Assembly: GCF_900167345.1 (NCBI RefSeq)
Contig: NZ_FUXB01000012.1
Location: forward strand, 1 to 64,000
Source: Vibrio cincinnatiensis DSM 19608
Lineage (GTDB): Bacteria > Pseudomonadota > Gammaproteobacteria > Enterobacterales > Vibrionaceae
DNA: 64,000 bases
Reading direction: 5' to 3'
The number at the start of each line of letters is the position of its first letter. Positions within the stretch are counted from its first letter, which is position 1. This document shows, in pieces, positions 26,606 through 36,650 of the stretch. Below the pieces are notes generated by a model. It saw only the letters and a program-made list of their open reading frames with translations. It was not told the DNA's origin and did not search any database. The translations under genes were made by a program, and so were the position numbers.

Positions 26606-27829
26606 TTAATCACGCCTCACCTCTTGGCTCCAAACCTGTGCCGCATTGAGTTCTTGAGTTACCTCGCTCACAGCAAGCCCCAATACCTGACAATGCTTTT
26701 CGACCCCTTGCCAATCCGCCTTCTCAAAACACTCTTCTAAGCTTAGCAGCTCACCAAATGGACCCTCTCGCTTATTCAAAGCTTGTTTGATCGCTTGAGT
26801 GACGGGTAATTGCTCAAGCAGATTATCCAATGGCATATCTAATAAAGCATCCAGTACCGAAAATAGTCCGATTAAGAACGCCTGCTCTTTATGCTCATCA
26901 AACGGTCTGCGCTTAGCCATCAACTGGCAGAACTGCGCCCGCTGTAGAGATAAATTATAAAGCTCTTGTGGCTTTTTAACCGAGATGTAAGAGGCTACGG
27001 TCAAAGAAACAAAGATTTTTAGTTGATCTTGTCCGAGATAGACCAAAGCCTGACGAAAGGAAGAAATAGGTACACTCAAGCGAGGGGAAAGTCGATTAAC
27101 AAAACGTAGCAACTTATAAGATAACGCAATATCTTGCGCTATGATCTGTTCCACTCGCTCAAAATCTACACTAGGCCGACACACTTCTTGAAATAGCTGC
27201 ATCGAAATTACTTGTTCAGGGCTGAGATAGCGCTGCTTAATGAGTTGAGGTTTACTAAAAAAATACCCTTGAAAGAAACTAAAGCCCGCACGGCGGGCCA
27301 TATCAAACTGTTCTTGTGTTTCCACCTTTTCGGCTAAAAATCGTCGCTTACTGCCCGAGGCCAGTCGCTGCTCTACAGTATGGCAGGCTTGCTCAATTCC
27401 CATTTCAATAATGTCGAGTTTCACAATATGCACATAAGGTAGGAAACGTTCCCAATCTGGGCTATACACAAAGTCGTCTAACGCAATAAGGTAACCACGC
27501 GAACTTAACTCTTGAATCACGGTAAACAATTCATCACTAGGAGGGCAAGTTTCAAGCACTTCCACCACAATTTGCTCTTTAGGCAAAGTAAGAGGCAAGC
27601 GCCGTAGCAAGCTTTTATAGGGGAAGTTAATAAAACAACGGGAGTATTCGATCGAAGGGTTGGTTCCCACGGCGAGGAAGTTCTCAACAATTAAGCGATA
27701 CGTTGCACGGTCAGAATCGATTTGGCTAGGAAACGCATTTCGCTCCCCATCACGAAACAATAGCTCATAACCGAGTGTATGCTTTTTAGCATTAAAAATC
27801 GGTTGCCTTGCAACATAGGTGGTATACAT
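26606..27829 (-). CDS. EAL-HDOD signalling protein with altered EAL loop
   Basis: This 407-residue protein joins an N-terminal EAL-like domain (residues about 1-190) to a C-terminal HDOD domain (about 195-390). EAL positions seen are ELL for EAL, FINF, EVLE, a DDF pair, KLD, AEKVE and FFQGY. The catalytic loop 6, normally DDFGTGYSS, reads DDFVYSPDW. Phosphodiesterase activity is thus doubtful, and the protein may be a c-di-GMP or protein-binding regulator, as for other YuxH-type proteins. Start chosen at 27829 (GAGG 5 nt upstream); 27844 is possible. Confidence 0.85.
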   Translation of the reverse strand: MYTTYVARQPIFNAKKHTLGYELLFRDGERNAFPSQIDSDRATYRLIVENFLAVGTNPSIEYSRCFINFPYKSLLRRLPLTLPKEQIVVEVLETCPPSDELFTVIQELSSRGYLIALDDFVYSPDWERFLPYVHIVKLDIIEMGIEQACHTVEQRLASGSKRRFLAEKVETQEQFDMARRAGFSFFQGYFFSKPQLIKQRYLSPEQVISMQLFQEVCRPSVDFERVEQIIAQDIALSYKLLRFVNRLSPRLSVPISSFRQALVYLGQDQLKIFVSLTVASYISVKKPQELYNLSLQRAQFCQLMAKRRPFDEHKEQAFLIGLFSVLDALLDMPLDNLLEQLPVTQAIKQALNKREGPFGELLSLEECFEKADWQGVEKHCQVLGLAVSEVTQELNAAQVWSQEVRRD

Positions 27830-28084
27830 CGCCCCCTCAAACATGGTTGTTTTATACCCCTATCACTCTCAGATCTTACGCAGTGCCTATCATACCTTAC
27901 CGATAGCTCAACACTAAACCAAACTCTGGTTATTTTTCGCTAATTCTTAACTTCAATCAATATCCATTTAGGGATCTCGCGGCCTCTGCTTTCTATTCGT
28001 TGCAATTTTCAGCGACTCGCTTATTCTAGCTAAGCTCAGCATGGCGCTGAGGGCCAAACTCCGTAAAAAAGATCAGATAAATTC

Positions 28085-29065
28085 ATGCCACAGACATACA
28101 GCCAAGAAACCCATTTTCCACAACAGATATCACAAACGATTACCCCATGGTGGCAGCAGAACAGTCATCAGGCGTACTACCACACATCAGACAACACACA
28201 ATTATATTGGTGTTCAATGACCGCACCACAACATACTAAAGCCATCGTGGTCGTGAATGGACGGCTCGAATCGGTATGGAAATATCAGGAACTGTTTTAT
28301 GATCTCTTTCAGCAAGGGTATGACATTTACTCTTTTGATCACCGAGGGCAGGGCCTATCGGATCGACTGCTCAATGATAAAGAAATCGGCCATGTTCACA
28401 CCTTTGACGATTATGTCCGTGATTTAGCAGAATTGGTCCCTCATTTTCCTTTGCAGCGCTATGCACAGCGTTATTTATTGGCGCACTCCATGGGGGGAAC
28501 CATTGCTACCCGTTACCTAGAAACCCATGCTGAACACCCTTTTGATGCGGTTGCGTTAAGCGCCCCGATGCTGGGTATTCATCTTCCTTGGCCACTATCG
28601 ACGATGGTAGAACCCATTTCTTGCTTACTCACACTTCTCTATCGGACTCCCCACTATGCTCCCGGTTATGGCCCTTACTATGCAAAACCCTTTGCCATTA
28701 ACCCACTCACCCACAGTGAGATTCGCTATCAGTGGTTTCGTGAGTTGTATGAACAAAAACCAACATTAAAATTGGGTGGGCCAAGCACTCGCTGGGTGTG
28801 GCAAGGGCTTAAAGCAGCCCGACGTTGCTTGAAACACACCCACCAGTTAACGATTCCGACCTTACTCATGCAGGCCGGATGCGATACCATCGTCAGCAAT
28901 GCCTCTCAAACTCGTTTTATGGCTCAACTCGCCAAAACCAATCCTAATAGCCGGATTCAGCTTATTCATGGTGCAAAACATGAGTTACTGTTTGAGAGTG
29001 ATCGCTACCGAAATCAGGCATTAGATGCCCTATTCACTCATTTTAATTCGCCAATATTGAAATAG
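28085..29065 (+). CDS. pldB: Lysophospholipase L2 (PldB)
   Basis: PldB is an alpha/beta hydrolase that removes the remaining acyl chain from lysophospholipids at the inner membrane. The 326-residue protein has the nucleophile elbow AHSMGG, the oxyanion-region VVNGRLESVWKY, SFDHRGQGLSDR and the catalytic His in HGAKHELLFE. It precedes a yigL-type phosphatase gene, the same pairing as in E. coli, which supports the name. Confidence 0.93.
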   Translation: MPQTYSQETHFPQQISQTITPWWQQNSHQAYYHTSDNTQLYWCSMTAPQHTKAIVVVNGRLESVWKYQELFYDLFQQGYDIYSFDHRGQGLSDRLLNDKEIGHVHTFDDYVRDLAELVPHFPLQRYAQRYLLAHSMGGTIATRYLETHAEHPFDAVALSAPMLGIHLPWPLSTMVEPISCLLTLLYRTPHYAPGYGPYYAKPFAINPLTHSEIRYQWFRELYEQKPTLKLGGPSTRWVWQGLKAARRCLKHTHQLTIPTLLMQAGCDTIVSNASQTRFMAQLAKTNPNSRIQLIHGAKHELLFESDRYRNQALDALFTHFNSPILK

Positions 29066-29174
29066 GGGAAAAAGCACCTTAAGACTTTTACCCTCTTTTT
29101 CTCACGGATTATCCCTTACACTATTTGGCCAAGATCGTTTACTTGGCGACCTTACCTGCGACAACGAGGGTTAT

Positions 29175-30020
29175 ATGACCACTGAACAAAAAACGGTACC
29201 ATTTCGTATTGTGGCTTCCGATCTGGATGGCACACTGTTAGCGCCCAATCATCAATTAAGTGCCTTTTCCAAACAGACACTCAACGATCTTCATCAACAA
29301 GGCTTTACTTTCGTTTTTGCGACAGGCCGTCATCATGTCGATGTTGCGGGAATTCGAGAAATCGCAGGGATTCCAGCCTACATGATCACCGCCAACGGGG
29401 CACGAGTGCACGATCAACATAACCAAGTCATGTACAGTAAGAACGTTCCTTCTGAACAAGTGCAGGCCATCATTGATCAAGTCAAAGGCGATGATTCCAT
29501 CTACATTCATATGTACCGAAATGATGAATGGTTACTGAATCGTGAAGATGAGGTACTTCGCAACTTCCATAAAGATTCCGGCTTTACCTATCAGGTTTTC
29601 GATGTGAATCATGCCCCCACCGACGGCGTCGCAAAAATTTTCTTTACCAACGAAAGCAAAGATCACGAACAACTCGTACAGATTGAAGCCCTGATCAACC
29701 AACGCTTTGCCGGACAAGTCAGCGTCGCCTTTTCTACACCATGGTGTTTAGAAGTGATGGGAGCGGGAGTGTCAAAAGGGGATGCTTTGCAGGTTGTCGC
29801 CGAGTCACTGGGATTGTCACTGGCTGATTGCATCGCATTTGGCGATGGAATGAATGATGTTGAAATGCTCACCATGGCTGGCAAAGGCTTAGTCATGCAG
29901 ACGGCACATGAAAAAGTACTACGAGCGCTACCCAATAACGAAGTCATTGGTAGCAATGCTGATGACGCGGTCGCTCACTATCTACAAGATCACCTACAAC
30001 TGTCAGTCAGTCACGCATAA
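29175..30020 (+). CDS. yigL: Cof-type HAD phosphatase YigL
   Basis: YigL is a HAD superfamily sugar-phosphate / pyridoxal-phosphate phosphatase. The 281-residue protein has motif I DLDGTLL (nucleophile Asp), motif II FATGR and motif IV GDGMNDVEML. An alpha/beta C2 cap lies between residues about 90 and 205. It follows pldB by 109 bp; the gap contains promoter-like sequence, so it may be transcribed separately. Confidence 0.92.
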   Translation: MTTEQKTVPFRIVASDLDGTLLAPNHQLSAFSKQTLNDLHQQGFTFVFATGRHHVDVAGIREIAGIPAYMITANGARVHDQHNQVMYSKNVPSEQVQAIIDQVKGDDSIYIHMYRNDEWLLNREDEVLRNFHKDSGFTYQVFDVNHAPTDGVAKIFFTNESKDHEQLVQIEALINQRFAGQVSVAFSTPWCLEVMGAGVSKGDALQVVAESLGLSLADCIAFGDGMNDVEMLTMAGKGLVMQTAHEKVLRALPNNEVIGSNADDAVAHYLQDHLQLSVSHA

Positions 30021-30266
30021 GCCGCGGCCCTTTCCTGTTATCCCCCATCCGAGCGATGGGGTTCCCTGCGGGCGCTTTACTGCTCCCTATTACCGTCTTG
30101 CTTCGATCTGTCCAGTCTCTTCCAATTAATCATTGCGCCCCCTTCCCAAGAGGAAACCTTTTCTGTCCGTAGAGTGTCAATAGAACAGGCGTTGGTTCTG
30201 TTTTAAACCAACGATATGCCATAATGCCCGAAGTCCGTTGCATTTTTGTCACGAGGAAGAGATACC

Positions 30267-31796
30267 ATGAAGCAGCTGAACGTCCCAGCAGCCATACTCG
30301 CACTACTCGCTCTACAAGCGTGTTCATCATCCCCGACCACCCAAAGCCAAATAGTGCCAGTCAATGCCACGCTGGATAATCCAGCCACGGTCGTTCCCCA
30401 AACCTTTATTATGCGAGGGGAAGTTGTCGTTGGACCGGAAGTTCGCTCTTTCACCCCTTGCGGCAGTAACCAGCAATATTGGTTAGACTGGACACCCGAA
30501 CTGACTCAACAAGCTCTGAAGCTCAATCAATCCCCTTATCAAATACTGTATGGAGAAATGATTGGTTATCTCACGCCACCAAGCCAAACGGGATTTAACG
30601 CCGACTATATGGCCCGTTTTGTCGTTCAGCAGGTAAATCAATTAAGTGCTGAGAATAATAAAGGGTGTCAACACCCTACTAGACCGACTCGAGCCTTTGG
30701 CAATGAGCCGTTTTGGTCAATCCAGTTTTCCCCACAAGGGCTAGAATTTCAGCCATTCGGTGGCAATAAACAGGTACTGGCCATCCAAAGTAGCCAACTG
30801 TCTGCCAACCGCCGAACGTATCAGTTTGAACAAGGTCATCTGAAGTTGGAAAGAAAATCCTGTACCGATGGCATGAGTCAGAATGTATACAGTTGGCGTT
30901 CAACGTTAACGCTTAACGGTGAGACCTACCAAGGCTGCGCCGTGCTCAGCAATCTCGATACAACACAAGAGTGGGTAGGCACCTACTTTGCCAGCGCAAC
31001 CGAGCAGCAAGGCTTTGGAGTGACATTAGAACTGAACCCTGATCATAGTGCGACCACTCGCTACCGTTATTTAAACCATGAACGAGAATTAGTTGAAAAA
31101 GGGTTCTGGCAACAGCTCAACCCAAATCAAGTTCAAGTGGTCATGACCTTACATCAGCAGCAATATTTACTCTCTGAGCGAGTGTTCACTCGTCATGGTT
31201 ATCAGCTCCATGCCGACAAAGAAAAAGTGGGCAATGTGGTGTACCCCATCAGCAATAGTGGCATTACCCTTTACCAAGCTAAGCCAGTAAGTTCTCCCCC
31301 TGCAACAGAAAAAATAACCTTGAGTGAAACTACCCAACACATTCACTCCCGCGATGAGTATGATGAAGAGGTTGACCAAGCTGTACGCCGATATTTTGCA
31401 CTGCATCAAAGTACCCCCAGCCAAACACATTACCGTTGGTTAAAATATGATTTAAATGGTAATCAACACCCCGAACTGCTCGTCCAGCTCGATTGGTGCC
31501 AAGAAGCACAATGCACCTTGCTCATATTTGAGCAAAAAAATGGGGAGTGGCAGTTTAATAGCCGTATCAATGGAGTACAGACCCCCTTCCGGTTAGGAAA
31601 AAGCTCACAGTATGGCTGGCAGGATCTGATGCTCCCTATCAATACCGAGCAATCGGTGACGGCACACCAACTGCAATATAACGGTATTAGCTACCCAGTC
31701 AGTATTAAAAAAGCAAAGACGGCTCACGCCAATGAAATCAGTGGTGTTCGGTTGTTTGCCGATGGGTTATCACCGCGAACTGGGGTCAAACTTTAA
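30267..31796 (+). CDS. Large NlpE/COG3650-like lipoprotein
   Basis: This 509-residue predicted lipoprotein starts at 30267 (AGGAAG 7 nt upstream) with a lipobox near LALQAC. Residues about 45-140 resemble an OB-like NlpE C-terminal domain. About 140-235 form a COG3650-type domain beginning GNEPFW with paired cysteines. About 235-350 resemble NlpE-N (copper-stress sensor) and end in GITLYQAK. The C-terminal part has KYDLNGNQHPELLVQLDW, like FG-GAP repeats. It is probably an outer-membrane sensor or carrier; exact role unknown. Its stop overlaps the next start. Confidence 0.8.
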   Translation: MKQLNVPAAILALLALQACSSSPTTQSQIVPVNATLDNPATVVPQTFIMRGEVVVGPEVRSFTPCGSNQQYWLDWTPELTQQALKLNQSPYQILYGEMIGYLTPPSQTGFNADYMARFVVQQVNQLSAENNKGCQHPTRPTRAFGNEPFWSIQFSPQGLEFQPFGGNKQVLAIQSSQLSANRRTYQFEQGHLKLERKSCTDGMSQNVYSWRSTLTLNGETYQGCAVLSNLDTTQEWVGTYFASATEQQGFGVTLELNPDHSATTRYRYLNHERELVEKGFWQQLNPNQVQVVMTLHQQQYLLSERVFTRHGYQLHADKEKVGNVVYPISNSGITLYQAKPVSSPPATEKITLSETTQHIHSRDEYDEEVDQAVRRYFALHQSTPSQTHYRWLKYDLNGNQHPELLVQLDWCQEAQCTLLIFEQKNGEWQFNSRINGVQTPFRLGKSSQYGWQDLMLPINTEQSVTAHQLQYNGISYPVSIKKAKTAHANEISGVRLFADGLSPRTGVKL

Positions 31797-32395
31797 TGCA
31801 AGCTTGTTCAGGGTGTGGCCTTCGCCACCAATGTTTATGCTCGGCTATCCCTCGGCTATCCAGTGAGTTGTCTTTGTCACTACTCACCCATGAGAATGAA
31901 TATCAACGAGAGACCAACACTGGGCGGTGGCTAGTTCAATCCCTGCCCAGTTGCTCAGTGTTTACTTGGCAACGAACGTCACCCCCCGAAGCCCTATTAC
32001 AGCGAATGGCCGGCCCAAATTATCATTCCGTTTTGGTCTACCCCAGTGAGCAAAGTGTTCCTGTGACGCTCGAACACCAAAATGCACAACGAATGGGCAA
32101 GAAAATGCATTTTATCGTACTCGATGGTACATGGCAGGAAGCTAAAAAGATGTTGCGTAAAAGCCCTTGGTTAGCGATACCTCATGTGCAGATCAACGCA
32201 CAAGGTGAGTCATGCTATCAGCTAAGACGTCACCAACAGGTAGGACACTTATGTACCTTAGAAGTGGGAAGCGCTTTACTCAACGCTCTAAATGAACCCC
32301 AAAATGCACAACGGTTAAACACTTTTCTCCACCGTTTCATGCATACCCTGCAAGCGGATAAAAGTGGCCACGCACTGGTAAATTACCTTGATTGA
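31796..32395 (+). CDS. DTW-domain tRNA-modifying enzyme
   Basis: This 199-residue DTW-family protein has a zinc-knuckle-like N terminus (CSGCGLRHQCLC) and the DTW signature in VLDGTWQEAKKMLRKS. Characterised members (TapT/YfiP in E. coli, DTWD1/2 in humans) add an aminocarboxypropyl group from SAM to tRNA uridines. Which position this one modifies is not visible. The start overlaps the previous stop (TAATG), so it is coupled to the lipoprotein gene. Its end overlaps the convergent FIST-EAL gene by 13 bp. Confidence 0.88.
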   Translation: MQACSGCGLRHQCLCSAIPRLSSELSLSLLTHENEYQRETNTGRWLVQSLPSCSVFTWQRTSPPEALLQRMAGPNYHSVLVYPSEQSVPVTLEHQNAQRMGKKMHFIVLDGTWQEAKKMLRKSPWLAIPHVQINAQGESCYQLRRHQQVGHLCTLEVGSALLNALNEPQNAQRLNTFLHRFMHTLQADKSGHALVNYLD

Positions 32396-34896
32396 CGTGG
32401 AATATTCAGTAAAGAGCATAAACTCTGTGGCTGACCTAGGTAAAAGCCTTGCAAATAATCGACCCCCATATCTTCACTGATCTGGCACACCGCCTCATTG
32501 TGTACAAATTCAGCCACGGTTTTGGCATTGAGCACCTGACATAATTTCACCAGTTGCTGAGCAATTTTTCGCTGTTTCTTATCTTGGTCGATATTTCGGA
32601 TTAAGCTGCCATCGAGTTTAATCACCTGAGGTTCCAACTTGATGATCTCATCAATGTTTGAATAACCACTGCCAAAATCATCCACAATAATTCTCACCCC
32701 TAAACGGCGAAAATGGTCACAAACCTCGATCATACGTCCATAGTCTTTAATTTGTTCATTCTCAAGTACTTCTAACCCCACTCGAGCAGGGTGAGCCAAA
32801 GATTGAATCGCTGTTTCAAGGCGTTGTAATGTTCGTTCACTCATCAAATCTTGTGGTGACAGATTAATGGAAAAATCTTCATGACGATCTCGCATCAGTT
32901 CAAAAGTACGATGAATCATCTGCCGACTTAATCGCGTATAGAGGTGACTCCCTTCAATGATGGGCAGAAAACGTCCGGGTAAAATGATTTCTCCTTCATC
33001 TTCAATCCTAACTAAGCACTCGTAAGAAGCGAGTTGATGGCTGTGCGCATGCACAATCGGCTGCGCATAAACCAATACGTTATCATCCAATACCGCTCGA
33101 CTGACACATGATAACCATCCAAGCCGCTGCTGTCGGAGTTGATCATGAGTCCGCAAATGTGTCGCGCTACAAAAATGACGGTTACGATGAAAAGCATAGC
33201 GCCTCGCCTCGATGGCTCGGAGCAGTAAATCATCAGCATCCAACTCGGGAAACTCTTTACGGCTCACTAAACCCGCACAAAGCGAAACTGATACATAATC
33301 AATTTCAGGCAATCCAAATGGCTCAAAATTGACATGCTCAAGCTGTTCAACAAATTGGGAAAAAGTTTGATGAATGATCTCTTCCCCAACATCAACAGTT
33401 AAGATGGCAGCCCACTCCCCAACTCCAATCGCATACAAAGCGCTTTTTTCAGGAAGGTGTTCAGTAAGATAGCTTTGGAAATGGCCGGTTAAATCGAGCA
33501 ATAATTTATCGCCCACTTGATAACCATACTTTTCATTGATTTGGTTAAAGTTGGTTAACTTTAATGCCAGCAAATGCTCACGGTTTGCCATACGCAATAA
33601 TTTTTCACGTAAAACCACGCGGTTTGGTAACCCAGTTCGACGATCAACTCGATAACTCGCCGTCAACAAAGAAGCTTGATCTTGGATCTTTTGTGACAGA
33701 TCGCGGTTCATCTCGTCCAAATCGTCCAACGCATTACGAATCAAGCTAAATAGTGGGGCTAACTCATCATGTCGAACATAATGAAAGGGAGGAAGCACCT
33801 CTGGGTTTGGCTCTCCTTCACGCAGGGCAAAATAGGTCATGCTATGATGCAATACTCGCTGTAGCTGGCCATCGTGCCATAGCTCCCCGGAACAATACCC
33901 CCCAGAGGTCAACGCCACCGATTGAAACGGTAATAACTCTTGATTGTCTTCCATAAAATCTAGCCGAGAAGTACAGTTATACACGAAGATCTGTTCTGGC
34001 TGAAAAAGACGCAGTTGTTCAGCGCCTAATTGAACTTGCTCAAGTGTTAATGATGGATGGTCAAAACAGAAGCGTACTTCATCACCCACCGATAAAGCTT
34101 CATTAAAAACTAAGCCGCTCTCCTCCTCATACAGCGGAACATACACATCTTGCAGCGCTAGCTCACCTTTAATTAACGGGAAATTATGCAGCATTTCTAA
34201 TGGAACATGCTGGCCATCCCCTAAGTAGCGATTGTATACCTGACGGATCGGTGTATCGTCCAACTTCCATACCGTTTTATCTTGGGCCGCCGTGACACGG
34301 AAACTACGTCCGAGTGGATTCCATTCGGTATAAGCGCCAGTGTGAACATTCAGATTATCTCCATGCATCGCCACACAGACCATCGCATCATCATAAAATT
34401 GCCGACCGTGCAATACCCAGACACCATGAGGCGTTTCAGTTGCCGCCCCACCCGCGACCGGAACCCCCGGAGCCAGATAATTAAAGGCACGAAATCGCTC
34501 ATGATCATCCATCTTCATTTGAGCAACAAAACAGAGTAGACATTGGGTATTCGATTGTAGAGAAAGGCTATCGAGTAGCTGTTCAGTATCTTGTTTGCCT
34601 GACACCGTGTTGACTTGAACGGCGGTGGTGAGCTGGCTATGAGCAAAATGACTAACCATAATCAAAGTGCCCGCATGGCAAATTTCACCTTGGTGAATCA
34701 TCTGGTCAGCACTAAAGCCAATCAGATGGGCATCAGGGTATCGGGTAAGTAGCTGATCCGCTAACACCTGAACGTTTTCCACCGGCTGACTGGAAATCAG
34801 TTGAATTAGTTGATTGCCGGAATCAGACGAGGCGACATCCCATGTTATGTCACTTAGCGACTGATGTTCAGAAAGGAATAAAGATGTCGTGAACAT
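32383..34896 (-). CDS. FIST sensor / degenerate GGDEF / EAL protein
   Basis: This 837-residue soluble protein starts with a FIST-N domain (residues about 25-205) and FIST-C (about 210-370), a predicted small-ligand sensor. A coiled linker (DDLDEMNRDLSQKIQD) follows. The GGDEF-type domain has GVGEWA instead of GGDEF, so it should not make c-di-GMP. The EAL domain (about 590-830) has ECL for EAL, INLSPQD, LEVLENE, VDDFGSGYSN, VIKLDG and YLQGFYLG. The catalytic loop is intact, so it is probably a c-di-GMP phosphodiesterase controlled by FIST ligand binding. Confidence 0.9.
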   Translation of the reverse strand: MFTTSLFLSEHQSLSDITWDVASSDSGNQLIQLISSQPVENVQVLADQLLTRYPDAHLIGFSADQMIHQGEICHAGTLIMVSHFAHSQLTTAVQVNTVSGKQDTEQLLDSLSLQSNTQCLLCFVAQMKMDDHERFRAFNYLAPGVPVAGGAATETPHGVWVLHGRQFYDDAMVCVAMHGDNLNVHTGAYTEWNPLGRSFRVTAAQDKTVWKLDDTPIRQVYNRYLGDGQHVPLEMLHNFPLIKGELALQDVYVPLYEEESGLVFNEALSVGDEVRFCFDHPSLTLEQVQLGAEQLRLFQPEQIFVYNCTSRLDFMEDNQELLPFQSVALTSGGYCSGELWHDGQLQRVLHHSMTYFALREGEPNPEVLPPFHYVRHDELAPLFSLIRNALDDLDEMNRDLSQKIQDQASLLTASYRVDRRTGLPNRVVLREKLLRMANREHLLALKLTNFNQINEKYGYQVGDKLLLDLTGHFQSYLTEHLPEKSALYAIGVGEWAAILTVDVGEEIIHQTFSQFVEQLEHVNFEPFGLPEIDYVSVSLCAGLVSRKEFPELDADDLLLRAIEARRYAFHRNRHFCSATHLRTHDQLRQQRLGWLSCVSRAVLDDNVLVYAQPIVHAHSHQLASYECLVRIEDEGEIILPGRFLPIIEGSHLYTRLSRQMIHRTFELMRDRHEDFSINLSPQDLMSERTLQRLETAIQSLAHPARVGLEVLENEQIKDYGRMIEVCDHFRRLGVRIIVDDFGSGYSNIDEIIKLEPQVIKLDGSLIRNIDQDKKQRKIAQQLVKLCQVLNAKTVAEFVHNEAVCQISEDMGVDYLQGFYLGQPQSLCSLLNIPRQSR

Positions 34897-34998
34897 ACTT
34901 CCTGTAACTCATCTTGCAACTATGCCATCACTCGGCATAAAACCGTATACCATCTGAAAACTACGTTAATGATTATCTTGAAAAATCACAATCTTTAT

Positions 34999-35718
34999 TC
35001 AATAAATCAGTGCACTTAGTTGTGAGAGACTGTTGACCTCAACATCCGGCAAAACTTTTGCATCACGACTTGCACGTAATGTGTGACCATGATCATTATA
35101 CCAACAGGCTTGGAACCCATTTTCTTTGGCTCCTTGTACATCCGTCACTAAATGATCGCCCACATGCAAAATGGCTGAGGCAGGAAGTTGCAGGAACTGA
35201 CGTGCCTTACAAAAGAGATCGGGGTAGGGTTTAGCTCGTCCATCCGGGCCCGCCTTCAAAACCCGTTGGAAATAGTCACTCAAACCAATCTTCTCAACAT
35301 CCACATTACCGTTGGTTATTGCGACCAAAGGCCTCTTCTGTGCCAGCGAGCGTAACACTTGGTGAGTTAATGTCGGAACGGTGACTAAATTTCTGAGTCG
35401 TAAGACTTCTTCGATGGCCTCTTCGGCGGCTTGCTTAGCTTGACTTGGTGAATAACCTAACCGGTGTAAACCTTGTCTGATTTGTTCAAAACGCCATAGT
35501 GTTACATCATGATTTAACCAAGGATCTTCGCTAGCCAACTGCCACTTTAATTGGTTCCACCATGCCATGGATTGAGTGGCTGTCACGGGGTGATGCTGAT
35601 AGAGCCACTGAGCAATTTGTTGCTCTAAATGCCGGATTACTGGGTGGTTATCGTATAACGTGTCATCCAAATCAAAGGTCATGGCTTGGATAGGTTGTAG
35701 CTGACGATAAAAATGCAT
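34999..35718 (-). CDS. yigB: HAD hydrolase YigB (flavin pathway phosphatase)
   Basis: This 239-residue HAD phosphatase has motif I FDLDDTLYDN, motif II VAITNGN and motif IV HVGDHLVTDVQGA. E. coli YigB dephosphorylates 5-amino-6-(5-phosphoribitylamino)uracil in riboflavin synthesis. It directly follows xerC with 2 bp between stop and start, and AAGGAG lies 7 nt before its ATG. The DUF484-xerC-yigB order is the same as in E. coli. Confidence 0.92.
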   Translation of the reverse strand: MHFYRQLQPIQAMTFDLDDTLYDNHPVIRHLEQQIAQWLYQHHPVTATQSMAWWNQLKWQLASEDPWLNHDVTLWRFEQIRQGLHRLGYSPSQAKQAAEEAIEEVLRLRNLVTVPTLTHQVLRSLAQKRPLVAITNGNVDVEKIGLSDYFQRVLKAGPDGRAKPYPDLFCKARQFLQLPASAILHVGDHLVTDVQGAKENGFQACWYNDHGHTLRASRDAKVLPDVEVNSLSQLSALIY

Positions 35719-35720
35719 CC

Positions 35721-36650
35721 CTACTCCTTGGTTTTTTTTCTGGCTCGTGGATGAGCTTGATCATACACCTGAGCAAGATGCTGAAAATCAAGATGGGTAT
35801 AGATTTGTGTCGTCGAAATGTTCTCATGCCCCAATAGTTCCTGAACGGCACGTAAATTATTGCTCGATTCCAGCATATGGGTAGCAAAAGAGTGACGCAG
35901 TTTATGCGGGCTGATATGGCTCGCCACCGACTGCTTCTGCCCCCATTCTGCCAATCGTTTTTGTACATTACGATGAGAGATACGCCCACCTAATTTGGAA
36001 ATAAACAGAGCGGGTTCATCATCTTTTAACAACGTCGGGCGCACCGTTAACCATTGACTGACCCATTCTTTAGCCTGACCTGAAAACGGAGCTTTACGCT
36101 CTTTGTTCCCTTTACCGATCACCCGAATTTCGCCACGGCTAAAACTGATGTCTTTAACATTAATCGCCACCAATTCTGCTAACCGCAACCCTGCACCATA
36201 CATGAGTTCCATAATGGCACGATCACGAATGGAGAGTGGATCATCCGCCTCAACCTCTAATAGCTGAGCCATTTCATCCACATCCAAATTCTTCGGTAAC
36301 GGGCGCTGCTTTCTGGGTGCAGAGACCCCTTTAGCAGGATTAGCGGCTAATTCACCTCGTAGAATCAGAAAATCGAAAAAACTGCGCAGAGAAGAAAGAC
36401 GCGTTGCCAGGCTACTGGCTTTCATTCCCTCGCGCATGCCTTTACTAGCAAGCTGACGCACCCAAGCGGCATCCACTTGCTGCCACTGAGTGATCCCCAT
36501 TTGGCTTAAATGCGCGGCCATTGCCTGTAACTGCTGCTGATAATTACGTTGAGTGTGGATACTCAGCCCTTTCTCACTGCGTAAATATTCATAGAAACGC
36601 AGTAATGGCTGAGTTAACCCATTAGGCAGAGGGGGAATGGATTCGTTCAT
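35721..36650 (-). CDS. xerC: Tyrosine recombinase XerC
   Basis: XerC acts with XerD at dif to resolve chromosome dimers. The 309-residue protein has an N-terminal SAM-like DNA-binding domain (to about residue 100). The catalytic set is Arg in [11 protein letters not shown], Lys in [13 protein letters not shown], His in LLGHENIST and nucleophile Tyr in TQIYTHLD. I chose the second ATG (36648-36650), with AAGG 8 nt upstream. It overlaps the end of the DUF484 gene by 29 bp. Confidence 0.96.
   Translation of the reverse strand: MNESIPPLPNGLTQPLLRFYEYLRSEKGLSIHTQRNYQQQLQAMAAHLSQMGITQWQQVDAAWVRQLASKGMREGMKASSLATRLSSLRSFFDFLILRGELAANPAKGVSAPRKQRPLPKNLDVDEMAQLLEVEADDPLSIRDRAIMELMYGAGLRLAELVAINVKDISFSRGEIRVIGKGNKERKAPFSGQAKEWVSQWLTVRPTLLKDDEPALFISKLGGRISHRNVQKRLAEWGQKQSVASHISPHKLRHSFATHMLESSNNLRAVQELLGHENISTTQIYTHLDFQHLAQVYDQAHPRARKKTKE

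Noticed and set aside
30043..30061. Hairpin CCCCATC / GATGGGG after yigL
   Set aside because: There is no T tract after the stem, so it is not reported as a terminator.
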